In this document: in pieces, positions 25,568-37,198 of the stretch
How the letters are laid out: each line of letters starts with the position of its first letter
Position numbering within the stretch: position 1 is the stretch's first letter
Source of the DNA: Callipepla californica brunnescens
Lineage: Eukaryota; Chordata; Aves; Galliformes; Odontophoridae
Direction of reading: 5' to 3'
Length of the DNA: 64,000 bases
Assembly: GCA_023055505.1 (NCBI GenBank)
Contig: JALIRH010000062.1
Location: 1,615,115-1,679,114, forward strand
Notes under the pieces: generated by a model
Told to the model about the DNA's origin: nothing
Seen by the model: only the letters and a program-made list of their open reading frames with translations
The model's database searches: none
Position numbers and translations under genes: made by a program

Positions 25568-27292
25568 AAGATGTAATTTGAGAAAGAAATCACTATGACC
25601 CAATGAAAGCTGTTATTTTTATTTATTTATTTTTCCTACCAGTACATTGAGGTGAGCTGGAATACAGTTTTCATCTAACTACTGCAAGTTTCTCAGTGTT
25701 ATAGCAAATGGAATGTTGAGTATTCTGAATATTCTGAAAATATTCTGAACCACCTCACAAGTTCATGAGTTCATACAAGATCAGTCAAGTGATTCAAGTG
25801 TCTCATGCAGAGAGAATGGGAGTAACTCAAATATTATCTTCCGTAAAAAAAAAATGAAAACACCAGCACACATGAAAGCACTCTGCACTAATTCTTAACT
25901 GTTTAATTAAAAGTGTGGGAGTTTTCAGCAGAAATGAGGTGATCTAGACTTCTAAAATTTACTACTGCATATGGGTGGCTTTTCCCCCCTTCAAAAGCTC
26001 TGCAGAATAATACAAATCCTGTTATTTCCTATCAGTATTAATCTTCAGTGACATTTAGTAAACGGAGAATTACCTATAGAACATGATACTGTTGGGTATG
26101 TTTAAGAATCAAATTATTAAGTCTATTGCATTTCATCTACAGACATTCTTAATTAATACTTTTTCCCCTTACATATATAGAAATCTTCCTCTCATTAGTT
26201 TTCAAATCTATAGCAATTTTTTTGTTGTTGAAAATAGGTTAAATTGATACATTTTATAGTTTTGGCTGCAAAACAAAGTAAATCATGTTCTAGACCTTCT
26301 AGTCTAGAACAATAGTTGTCTAAACAGAAAGACTGACACTTACTCATTTTACATTTGACTCCAAATAATAGGAGTCTGCTGGCTAAGGAAAGCATTTCCA
26401 AACTCCTGTATCAATGCCTAGATGTCCCACTACCCATAGAAAGCTGCTTATTGGGCTCCTGAGTCTTCCAAAGGCAATTAAAGGAAAAAGAAAACAACAT
26501 TATCCTTGACAAACAGTAACGTTAATGCTAACAGGAAGAAAGCAACTAGTTTAAAGAACTGGTATCCATAAATGTATATACATTTCTAGAACGTATCTGT
26601 GTATAGACAACAAAGACCTACAACCATTACAATATAAAAATACATAAACAGATTTTTAAGGGTTTGTTTCTTCATATTATCATATGTCTCACTGATGAAA
26701 AATAGTTTTTATTTGAAATTTATTGAAACCAGGTGATTAAGTTTGCATGATTCAAATGACTTTTCCTCAGCTGTGGTTGAAAAACTGTAGCATTACTGAC
26801 CTTTTTTCCCTGCATATGGCAGATAGTGAGCATAAAAATATCTAAATTCCTAATTGATTTTTGTCTGATAAGATGTTAGCATGGTTGAAGATAAGCAGTT
26901 GCAGAACACTATATAACTGCCTATAATAGGCGTAATTCTGCTACTTTAATACTACACAACAGCAGCAACTGTGGTTAGTTTGTAAGCATATATCTATTTA
27001 AGCCCATATGAAGCATTTTTAAAAAGCTGAATGTCAATTTTTCAGTTTATTTCTCAGTTTGCAGTGCACTACCTATCCAGAACACTACATTTACTACCAT
27101 ATTACCTTCAAACTAAGTTAAATGTTCTTTTAAACTAATGATAACGGAAGATATTTCTGCACTTGGAAAACACCTTAGAAAAGGAAAAGCTTGAGATTGC
27201 TTAAGAAGTTAAAGTGTTGAAATCTGTTCTTCTGCGGTTATACTGAAAATATTGCTGTTTGTGGAACAGTAAATGGAAAAGTGATTTGTACA

Positions 27293-27430
27293 TCCTAGAA
27301 GTGTTCAAGGCCAAGCTGGACTGCACCCAGATCTAGCAGCTGGCAACCTTGCCAGCAGCAGAGGGGTTGAAACTGGATGAGATTCCTTCCAAGCCAATCC
27401 ATTCCATGATCCTGTAGTACTATGATTCTA
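27293..27430 (+). mobile_element. CR1 LINE, 3' UTR fragment
   Basis: It begins within the ORF2 terminal block ('agaagtgttcaaggccaagctgga') and runs through 'ttgaaactggatgagattccttccaagccaatccattccatgat' to a degraded octamer tail. About 140 bases remain, so it is a strongly 5'-truncated copy. The segment after 'ctgga' differs from the other CR1s in the window. Confidence 0.85.
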
Positions 27431-28689
27431 AAATGAAAGATATTTAAATAAATTATTGCACTTTTCCTTCATGTTCATATGGGACAAGCCAGTAGGGCAC
27501 CACATTTCACCCACCCTCAGTGCAAATCATAACTCATGAGCTGATGTTATGATACATTCACATGATTTGCTAAAGCATACTTCCAATTCGACACCCTCTT
27601 TTTTTACTAAGATGAAATTTAACTCTGAGTTGAACTACATCAGTACACAACAAACACTGACTTCAGTGAGTAATAGTATGTTGCAACACAAATAATTGGG
27701 AATGAAGCAGGGGTTGCACATGACAAGGGGCATTACTGACTGGCTTGGAATAAGGGGCAGGCAGAACCTCAGGATGGCATGTGCAGAGGAAGGCAGCCTC
27801 TTCGCTCAGTCAGCTTCAGCCACTTTTAACATTGAAAATATCTAATCGCTCTGTGCCAAAACCAAGGTATACAGCTTGTTAACTGGCAATAAACAAAACT
27901 GAAATTCTCTGACTCAAAATCCTTTTGCTACCTACAACACTTTCATTTTAATTTCCTCATAAAGAGGTATCTCCAAGCATAATTACTATTTATGCCTTGC
28001 AGATGGGTCTGCTGCTTTACTTACTCAATGACTATACCTGGTGAGGGGAAAAAAAAAAAAAAAAAGTAATGATATATGCAAATCTAAATACATTTCCCCG
28101 GTATTGCATTTGCTATTACACCTTCCTGTATTGAGATGAGACTCCACCTCTGATATACCTCCAGGCCCATCCTATATTGAAGCATTATCAGTCTGACTGC
28201 CATGGGTGCTCTAGAAGTTATACCATTCTGCATCCATTAATCCTCCACAAAGTTTAGTAATTACGTTCAAGAGCTTAAAAGTAAACTTTTTAACCTAACA
28301 GTGAAATTTGGGAAACCATCTTAAGGTTGAGTATATGCAATCACCATTCCTCCTCTTTCTAGTTCTAGACAAAACTAAGTTGTCCCAAATGTCACACATG
28401 AAATAATACTGTTAGCAACAAAAAGACCAAGCATCTCTTGCAAATATCAAGAAAATCTGTAATATGTCCCTCCACTGAGATTTAGCCTGAAATCTTGAAA
28501 TACAATGTTAGATGGGAGCACTGAAAACTACAACTTAGAACACCTGCATTTAATCAAATTTTAATACCACTTTATTCCTAAAAGCATAAATCTACTATGG
28601 TGCTGATAGTAAAAAAAAGTTTCAGCATAATCTGGGCAATAGCAAGATCATCTCAGCATATAATTCACCTGGTTGACTAAGATCCTAGG
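27431..28689. other. Single-copy DNA
   Basis: No repeat family recognised except a poly-A near 28049-28065. A slightly less AT-rich segment at 27690-27830 has no supportable open frame. Confidence 0.4.
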
Positions 28690-31221
28690 TCAGGAGCTGG
28701 CAGAGCCCATTGACAGAGCTTTAAATTAGGTATGAAGGAGGAAGGGAGAAAATGTCACTCGCTACTGTGGAGCGAGCACTTCAGAATTGTCAACTAGATC
28801 TGATGGGGGAAGAGGGTGGAGGTCAACAAGACAGAAAAGGCTCAGGGATGCTGTCATTATAGGAGATTGCAGGGAAATACCTCTGGATCATCCTGCAGAA
28901 TCTTGTGGGACTCCCCAGAGGAGCTACCATTGCAAATTCCCTACCTGAAATCTTCTTGTGGCCCTTCATGCATACCCGCACCTACTGTTTCTCTAAAGTG
29001 TCTGTATACTAATTAATGTGAGCAGCATGGGAAGTCAACAGGAAGAGTTTGAGGTCTGCATGCAGCCACAAGGCCACGATCTCACAGCAATCAGAGACAT
29101 GGTGGGATGGCTTGCATGACTGGAATGCTGTCATGGATGGCTGTGTGCTTTTTAGGAAAGACAGGATAGTGTAGCAGGGTTGTGGAGTTGTTCTTTATGT
29201 GAGAAAGTAGCTACAGTGCATCAAAATTCACCAGAGCAGAGCTTGTGAGTTGAAGCAATCCAAGAGGCTAGATCTCTAGAAAGTAAGGGGGCCTGTAAGA
29301 GATTGTCAACATTTAAACAGTGCTTCTGCCAAGCTCAGGATTGATGCACCTCATGAGTAAGAAATTGGGCAAGAGTAGCAGAACACTTCTGTGGATGAGC
29401 AAGGAGCCCATGCATAAACTCAAAGAGAAGAGAAAGAGTCTGACCACTTGGGAAGAATATAGGAATGTTGTCAGGGCCTGCAAGGGTGCGACGAGGAAGG
29501 CCAAAGCCAACCTTGAATTGGATCTGGGAAAGAAGATAAAGGATAATAAGAAAGGTATTTTTTAAGTATGTCAACAGTAAAAGAAGGACTAGGGAAAATG
29601 TGGGTCCCCTTCTTAATAAGTGGGGTGTTCTGGTAATGGGGGATGCAGAGAAGGCAGAGCTACTGAACACCTTCTTTGCTTCTGTCCCCACTGTGGGAAC
29701 TCCACCTCGGGACTTCTGGACTGTGGGGGTAAGTGTCTGGGAAATGGAAAGCTCCCCTTTGGTAGGCAGGAGATGGTCCAACAGCGTCTATGCAACATCA
29801 GTGTACGTAAATCCATGGGCCCCGATGGGATGCATCCACATGTGCTAAGGGAGCTGGCAGAGGTGACTGCTGAACCACTCTCTCTATCATCTTTGAGAAT
29901 GGCAGAAACGCATGAAAAATGAAGGATAGCCAATATCACTACAGTCTTCAAAAAGGGCAAGAAAAAGGATCCAGGAAGCTGCAGGCCAGTCAGCCTCACC
30001 TCCATCCCTGGAAAGGAGAAGGAACAGTTTGTTCTGGATGCTGTCTCCAGGCAGTTGGAAGATAAAAGAGTTATCAGGAGTAGTCAGTGTGGGTTTACCA
30101 GGAAGAGGTCATGCTTGACCAACCTGGTAGCTTTCAATGATGTCATTACTGGCAGGGTGGATGAGGGGAGAGAGGTGGATATAGCCAACCGTGATTTCAG
30201 CAAGGCATTTCACACTGTCCAGCACCCTTTTAACAATGTTGAGAAAGTGCGGAATAGATGAGTGGATGCTGAAGTGGGTTGAAAACTGGCTGACTGGCAG
30301 AGCTCAGAGGGTTGTGATCAGTGGTGCAGAGTCCAGTTGGAGGCCTGTACTTAGCAGTGATCTTCAGGGATTGGTGCTGGGTTTGCTCCTACGCAACATC
30401 TTCATCCATCACCTTGATGTGGAGATAGACTACCCTCTACAAGTTTGCTGACAATATAAAGCTGGGAGAAATGGATGACATGCTGGAAGGCTGTGCTACC
30501 ACTCAGCAGGACCTGGACAGACTGGGGAGTTGGGCAGAAGGAAACCAGATGAGGTTTAACAAAAGTGTAGAGTCTTGCACCTAGGAAGGAATAACTGCAT
30601 GCACCAGAACAGGTTGGGGGATGACCTGCTGGAGAGGAGCTCTGAGGAGAGGGACCTGGGTGTCCTGGTGGATGACAGGATGGCCATGAGCCAGCAGTGT
30701 GCAGTGGTGGCCAAGAAGGCCAATGGGACCCTGGTGTGCATTAAGAAGAGCATGGCCAGTAGATCAACGGAGGTGATCCTCCCCCTCTAGTCTGTCCTTG
30801 TGAGGCCTCACCTGGAGTACTGTGTCCAGTTCTGGGCTGAGAAACCTGGGTTTATTCAGCCTTCAAAAGAGAAGACTCAAAGGAGATCTGATCCACATCT
30901 ATAAATATCTAAGAAGCGGGAGGCAGAGATGAGTCTGGACTCTTCTCACCAATGTGTGGTGATAGAACATGGGAAATGGTCACAAACTGAAGCATAAAAA
31001 GTTCCACAGAAATCAGCATGGGAACTTCTTCACTGTGAGGGTGATGGAGCACTGGAACAGGCTGCCCAGAGAAGTTGTGGAGTCTCTATCTCCAGAGATG
31101 TTCAAGACCCTCCTGGACACCTACCTGTGCATCCTGGTCTAGGGAGCCCGCTTTGGCACGAATGTTGGACTTAATGATCTCTAGAGGTCCCTTCCCACAC
31201 CTACAATTCTGTGATTCTGTG
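28690..31221 (+). mobile_element. CR1 LINE, 2.5 kb, decayed ORF2 with EN and RT remnants
   Basis: This is the longest CR1 in the window. It starts in upstream sequence ('agagcccattgacagagctttaaattagg'), continues with a diverged ORF1-end segment, and reaches the ORF2 endonuclease start near 29030 ('gcagcatgggaagtcaacaggaagag', 'gagacatggtgggatggc'). Most of the endonuclease is missing between about 29240 and 29330. The linker and reverse transcriptase follow. RT motif A reads RDFSKAFHTV (about 30196-30216; the catalytic Asp is kept, but the second Asp typical of 'AFDTV' is His). Motif C reads FADN at 30444-30455, where FADD is needed. Stops and frameshifts are frequent. The 3' end has the 'cactggaacaggctgcccagagaa' block and closes with 'attctgtgattctgtga'. 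A full element is about 4.5 kb, so this is truncated, internally deleted and inactive. Confidence 0.93.
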
Positions 31222-34200
31222 AAGATTCTCCCTTGAGAGCTGAAATCTCTCTTTTTTTTTAATTTATTATTATTATTTTTTTTTTATGTAGTCTTTAAAG
31301 CCAAGGGGTCAGGTCATTCAAAACATAAACCTTTACCTGTTCTCTAGATCTAAGAATAATATCTGTATCTGCCCTGTACTGAAGATGCTGAGAAGAATAA
31401 CATAATCAAAACAAACTTTGTTATTAATCCAAGATAAAATATTATTTGAAGATGATATAAAGCAGTCCTGTAGAAAATCATCTTTTCACAGAGATATAGT
31501 GTATATAAATAATTTTTTTCATTACAAAGCCTCTGAATAGTTAAATTTGTTAACATTTTGTGAAGTAATGAACTTAAGATATATAATTTTATTATTCATT
31601 TAACAAGAAATATAAATGAAAACAATTACGATTTTTTTTTTAGTGAATAAGCAAATAATAGAAATCAAGTATTTTTAGACACTAGGATGAACAGCTGCCA
31701 GAATCTAATATATATGTGCCAGCTTATAAACTGTGAAATGCAAGTAAACTCTGTCAGTTGTTATGGTGTGTTTGCTTATTGCTGCTTCAGGATATTACAG
31801 AACATATTGCTTTGGTAAGCTATGTCCATATACCGTAAGTGTACAAATCTTGGCTTACTAAAATCCCCCTTGGGAATTATTCATTTGTGAATAACCTCTT
31901 ACGTGTCCAACTACAGTGCACTTGCTAACCAGATACAATGATCTCAGCCACTAAGTGTTCTTTGTTTTTTTATTTTACAAAAAACATTTTATAAAATTTC
32001 TACAGTACTATTCTGAGCATATGCAAAGCTTCTTACTGAAACTGTTTTATTTAACAAAAGGACTATAATTAAAATTAAGAATCACCAGTCTCAACATTTA
32101 GACAGATGTTTTAATACAAATGGAACTTCATGTTATAATTAAATGAGAAAGCTATTGCAGGCACATTCATATTCAATGGGGATAAAAAAAAAAGCTTCCT
32201 TCTTGATGACAGTATCTACTCTTTGCATTATGAAGTTCAGAGACCGTACACTAATTCTTAGGTGGGACACATTTTGAGCACTTAGCTCTAGTCAACTTCA
32301 GGACAGCAGTTGAATAGAATATATCAAGATGACAATCACTATATGCTTATTCCTGCACAGCAAAAATCAGAGCAGCAATGACAACTATTTTCAGATTGAG
32401 AAAACAGCACAAACCATAGATGTTTCGGAATAAAAGTGATATAAGCATACCGAGATGAAAGGAAATGTAATAATAAATTAGGTAATAAACACGAAAACAC
32501 TGTACTTATTATATATACTCAACTCTTTTTTTTTTTTTTTCCCTGGTTCATTATAGATAGTCAAGCTAATATTATTCAAGCATAACACCAAAGGTAGTAT
32601 GCAGCTCAAATTCTTTGGATCTAGTGATATTACACTGGGAGGACTATTTATGAAAAGACAGTGCAGATAACGTGGTCATTTTTTTTAAGTATTTCTCAGA
32701 TATTTAAACATCAGTGTCTCTTTTCTGCACAGTAACAGATCATTTCTCATTGACAGAAAAAAATTCAAGAGTTTGCTCTCATATTAGTGTCACTGTAGTC
32801 GAAAATTAATAAGTAGGATTTTATACAACAAATGAAAACACTGAGCATTATAAATTCAGGAAAATATAGTCCATATAATTTAAAATATGTTAATATTTTT
32901 TTCCTAACACAATGCATCATTTGATTCCCTTATAGGAATCATTTACCTTCTATAAATTAGTAGATTTTAACACTCAGAATAACTAAGTTAAAATAGTTTC
33001 CCCTGATATCTACGCAAAGCAGTGTGTGGTATTTCAATCAATGTTTTCAGTATCGGGATAGAAACTGAAATTTCAACAGAACATTAGGGAAAAACAAACA
33101 AACAAACAAACAAAAAAAAAAAAAAAAAAAAAAAAAAACAACGCATTAAATCCTGACAGAATTCCTTCATAAAATACATATTCCATTACATATTTAATGG
33201 TTAATTAGCTTACTGATTATATGTTTTTATCCATAGGACAAGAACTTAAAATGTCTCCATCACAGGCAATACTTTAAAGAGTTATTTCAAGTTATAGACT
33301 TCCAAGTACAAATATAAAGTCTAGATAGCTGGAGGGCACCCCAACCAGTTTTTGCTGACTAGCTCTTCTCTGTCTCTAAAATTATGACATGACTGAATTG
33401 CATAGTTTCACCTTGCAGAGAGAGCAATTAGTCTGCCAACTCCTCTCCCACTGGAGACAGCACACCAGCCTCCCACACTTCAAAAAAAAAAAAAAAAAAA
33501 AAGCACAGTGATTCTTCCCATGCTTATTTAAACCATAAAAGTTAGATTACATTTCATTGTGGATTTCCTTCAATGGCTATGCTAAACCACCACCCTGTTA
33601 ATGTTAGAATGAATGTATGTAAACATTAACTTGGTAAAAAATGAAGCAAGTACAAAGTAATTTTTATTTTTTTTTAACTCTATTAAAGTAGTATTCTTAT
33701 TTAATATTGAAAAATTATATTCCATCAATTAATTTAATATCATTATATACTGTGAAATGCCTGCCTGATTTTTAATTATCATTCATCAAATATCCTGTAC
33801 TTCCCCAACAAAAGTGTCAAACAATGCATTAGTGACAAATTCTCTACACTGTGCCCCTTCATCCCTTGGAGTTTAACTCCTCTCGCATTACAGTATTTAT
33901 TGAATTTTCAAGCCAAACGGTGTTCTGCTCCATAAAATTCTGACAAGTGGACTCTGCCAAGCTAATAATGGCTTCATTCTGCTGAAATAAACTTATTTCA
34001 CTGCAGCAAACAAAATGACATGACCTGGAAAGGTTATTTTAAACTAGGCAATGACTCAATTCCAACCAAGCCTCTCTCACTATATTCCCAGATACTGTTG
34101 ACACAAATTTCTTAAATGTAAATGTGCCCTAACACAAGTTTCCTTCTCTGTTGCGCTCTCTGGACATGGTTACATCAAGTATTTCCAGGTCTATATTGTC

Positions 34201-34454
34201 TGATTTCTTATTCAGAAGCTCAGTAAACATTCTAAACAATGTGTCAAGATAATACCTCTGTGAATAGACCTGGCAAGCTATAACACTCATACAAGGAGGC
34301 AGCAACCTAATGTGTACTTTTTCTCTCTATTTTATCACCATAATTCAATTATTTATTTGTTTGTTTGTTTCTTTGTTTCAATATTACATTGAAAACAGAT
34401 GTAACATATCTCAACTTTGAGATATATTGCTTCAAAATGAAAATACTTAACATT
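31222..34454. other. Single-copy AT-rich DNA
   Basis: No gene or interspersed repeat recognised. It holds T/ATT-rich sequence at 31251-31285, a poly-T near 32526-32540, an AAAC array grading into poly-A (33090-33138) and a poly-A at 33482-33502. Confidence 0.45.
33090..33138. repeat. (AAAC)n plus poly-A
   Basis: Five or so AAAC units run directly into about 27 A residues. Confidence 0.93.
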
Positions 34455-35109
34455 TTATAGAATCATATAATCATCAGTCCTCCAAGGTTGTAAAAGATCT
34501 CCAAGATTACCCAGTCCATCCACTCAGCAGCAATATTTGCCTCTAAACCATGTCCCTCATCATAACATTTAAAAGTTACTGGAACACCTCCAGGGACAGG
34601 GACTCCACCACCTCCATCAACGGCCTGTTCCAGCAGCCAACTACTCTTTCAGAGATGTAGTTTTTATTAATGTCCAACCTGTGTCTCTGCACAACTTGAG
34701 GCCATTTCCTCTAGTCCTATCAATAGTTACATGGGAGAAGAAGCTGACCTCCACCTCAGCACAGCCTCCATTTAGGTAGTTGTAGAAACAATAAGGTCTT
34801 CCCCGAGCCTCTTTTTCTTCAGACTAAACAACCCCAGCATTCTCAGCCCCTCCTTTGAAGGACTGTGCTGCAGACCCCACACCAGCTTTGTTGCCCTTTT
34901 CTGGATACCCTCTGAGGCTATGTGTTTCTTGGACTGACGGGCCCAAAACAGAACACAGTACTCAAGGCCTCACCAGGACTGAGTACGGAGGGTGATTCGT
35001 TCCCAGCTCCTCCTGGAAACACTGTTTCTGACACAAATCAGGATAATACTGGATGTTTTGGACAACTAGGCACACTGCTGACTCATTCAGCAAAGTATCA
35101 ACCAACACC

Positions 35110-35422
35110 TGTGGGAGGAAATCAATGGACTCCACAAGGACTCCACAGGAATCATGATATGAAGACCCTTTATTCCAAACATCAGCAGTATATATAGGCA
35201 ACTCCCATGACAAACAACTTCAGATTGGGCTACGTCAGCCAAGTGGCTTCTTCTGATTCATTGCTTCACTCTTCTTCGTTCCTTCCCACTGATCCTTCTC
35301 CTCTTCACTTCCCCAGACTCCATGGCCCCATCTGCTGCATCTCTGAATGCCTTCTGGTGTTCATTTGACCTCAATAATCACATCTTCTATTACAGTCCTA
35401 CATAGTTATCTAATCCTCCACA
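35110..35422 (-). mobile_element. Solo LTR, family C, 313 bp, 6-bp target duplication
   Basis: The insert in the CR1 starts TGTGGGAGGA and ends TCCTCCACA, near-perfect inverted termini of TG...CA type. It is flanked by AACACC at 35104-35109 and AACACC at 35423-35428, and the CR1 sequence joins seamlessly when one copy is removed. On the minus strand it has a TATATATA box (35196-35189) and an AATAAA signal (35174-35169) only about 15 bases later, a compact U3-R-U5 layout like alpha- and betaretroviral LTRs. A 6-bp duplication is typical of class II (ERVK-like) elements. No internal viral sequence remains. I do not assign a named family. Confidence 0.92.
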
Positions 35423-35741
35423 AACACCCCAAGTCCATCTTCTCTACACAGTCTTCCAGCCACTCTGTATAAAGCGTGTAGCATTGCCTGGGGTTGGTGC
35501 GGCCAAAGTGCAGGACCTGGCACTTGGTCATTTTGAACTTCACCCCATTGGCCTCAGTCCAGCTATCCAGCCTGTCCAGATCCCTCTGTAGGTCATTCCT
35601 ACCCCCAGACACACCAACACTTCCTGCCAAGTTCCTATCAACTGCAGACATACTGAGAGTGCACTCAATGCCCTCATCCGAGTCATCATTTAAGGTATTG
35701 ATGAGGACAGGCCCAATACTGACACCTGGGGAACATCGCTC

Positions 35742-36271
35742 TGTTGTGGTTTTATGTTTTTCTGTTATTGGTGTTCCACATCATAACATCACATAGTGCA
35801 CTGACAATTAAAGAGGTACTGTTCCATTTCCATGGATTGTTGATATTTCCAGGTACCTCGTTCTCAGGAGAGAGAAAGTACATGCCCAAGAGGACTTTGC
35901 ACTTGTTTTTCCTTCAGGGGGAAAGACAAAACTGTTTGCATGCCACGAGATGCCCTTTTCTCCTTTCTTCTCTTCTTGGCAGCATGTGTGCTCTGTAGCC
36001 ATCTCGCTTTTACTATTAGAGAAAGGCCTTCTGTTTTTGGACACACTTATTTGATTTATTAGCTTCAATTCCAATTATAGTGTATTATATTGTGTTAGCT
36101 TTCATTCCAATATCTTATTTAGTAAATTAACTTTCCTCCTTAGATCATTGTCACTGCTTCACTTGTAGGCTCATCTCCCTATCTTTTTTTCGCCCCTTTC
36201 CCAGGGCGTGGGTCCCCCCCCAACCCCATGAGACACAGAACTTTGACAAAATAGCCCATAAACCACTGACA
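35742..36271 (+). mobile_element. LTR family B copy 3, inside CR1
   Basis: It starts TGTTGTGGTTTT, has the family block 'gttccacatcataacatcacatagtgcactg', 'gagaaaggccttctgtttttggacaca', 'gatttattagcttcaattccaattata' and 'ccagggcgtgggtcc', and ends CCACTGACA. It is about 530 bp and solo. The left flank is CGCTC and the right flank AATTC; CR1 sequence resumes immediately on the right, so the insertion site is intact, but the 5-bp duplication, if ever present, has decayed to two of five matches. Together with more substitutions than copy 2, this points to an older insertion. Confidence 0.88.
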
Positions 36272-36499
36272 AATTCATGGCTGGTAGGCTGCTGGATTTA
36301 ACTCCTCTAACAAGCACTCTCTGGACCCCACCATCCTGCCAGTTCTTCATTAAGCAAAGAGTGTATCTGTCCAAAACATGGGCTGCCAACTTCACCAAGA
36401 AATTGTTTGTATAAATGCTCAAAGTATGCATTTTTATCCTCCCTACAAAAAGCAAAAGGAACCAACCAAGATGTTTTTTATATTATTTGAAAAGTTCAG

Positions 36500-37198
36500 C
36501 TGTCAGATGAAGTCTCCTATGACTGAAGAACAGGAATTGTAACTCACATTTTTAAGAGAGTAGAAAGGAAGAATGGGAAGCTTCACCCCATTGTCTGAGG
36601 AGATCATGGAATAGATCCTTTTTAACGTTGTACTAAGATACATTCAAAACAAGGAGGTGGTCTAAAACAGCCAGCACAATTTCACCAAGAACTAATTGTG
36701 ACTGGCCACTCTGGTGGTCTTTTGGAATGAAGTAACTGCTACACTTCACAAACGAAGAGCATTCGTTGTCTTCCACACGGATTTGTGCAAGGCCTTTGGA
36801 ATCATTCCACACCATACTTTATGTCTAAGAGGGAGAGATATGACTTTGAAGGATGGAATATTCAGTGGATAGAGAATTGGTTAAACAGCCACAGATTGTT
36901 GATGTATATAGCTCTATATACAAGTGAAGGCCGTTGATTGGTATTTCACAGAGGTCCATCTTGGGCCTAATGGCCTTTAACATCTTTGTCAATGATATCA
37001 ACAGTGGGAACCTCATCTTAGGACTCTAAGCTGAGAGGTGCAGTTGATATAATAGAAGGAAGAGATGCCATCCAGACTGACAAAGATGATCTCGAGAAGT
37101 ATGCCCACAAGAACAGAATGAGGTTCAACAAGTAAAGTACAAGGTGCTGTATCAGGGTTGAGACAATTCCAGATATTGTAGGCTGGAAGAATTTGTGT
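36500..37198 (+). mobile_element. CR1 LINE fragment, reverse-transcriptase region
   Basis: Translated pieces match the CR1 RT in order: 'gttgtcagatgaagtctcc...ttttaagagagtagaaagga' (the start of the RT domain), 'acagccagcacaatttcaccaaga', then motif A as [13 protein letters not shown] (about 36776-36814), the 'cagaggtccatcttgggcctaatggcctttaacatctttgtcaatgatatc' block (Ile-Leu-Gly-Leu-Met-Ala-Phe-Asn-Ile-Phe-Val-Asn-Asp) and '...agaatgaggttcaacaagtaaagtacaaggtgct'. Both ends are missing and stops are frequent. It lies head to head with the minus-strand CR1 that ends at 36415. It resembles the subfamily of the copy at 53 kb, not that of the 28.7 kb copy. Confidence 0.85.

Larger units (their letters stand above)
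18621..27292. other. Long single-copy region with microsatellites
   Basis: About 8.7 kb with no interspersed repeat I recognise and no defensible exon. It carries GACA/GATA units (18648-18690), (AAAAC)13 (19108-19172), a GC-richer patch at 19440-19560, a TA run near 21488-21507, a purine tract (22318-22391), poly-A (22536-22556) and a compound pentanucleotide array (25464-25567). A 78-codon frame at 20481-20717, followed by a less AT-rich segment with two AATTA/TAATTA words at about 20728-20755, could be conserved noncoding sequence, but only cross-species alignment could tell. Confidence 0.4.
34455..36415 (-). mobile_element. CR1 LINE split by two LTR insertions
   Basis: One minus-strand CR1 lies in three pieces: 34455-35109, 35423-35741 and 36272-36415. 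The first runs from the 3' tail ('tatagaatcatataatcatcagtcctccaaggttg') through the ORF2 C-terminus to 'cacactgctgactcattcagcaaagtatcaaccaacacc'. The second resumes with 'aacaccccaagtcc' and contains 'ggttggtgcggccaaagtgcaggacctggcacttggtcat', ending at 'cctggggaacatcgctc'. The third continues with 'ctggatttaactcctctaacaagcactctctggacccc' and '...cagttcttcattaagcaaagagtg'. The order and orientation match one continuous element, so both LTRs landed after the CR1. The coding frame is broken throughout. Confidence 0.92.

Noticed and set aside
29335..30005. Long minus-strand frames of 130-148 codons
   Set aside because: Antisense to the CR1 ORF2; the sense strand explains the reduced stop density.
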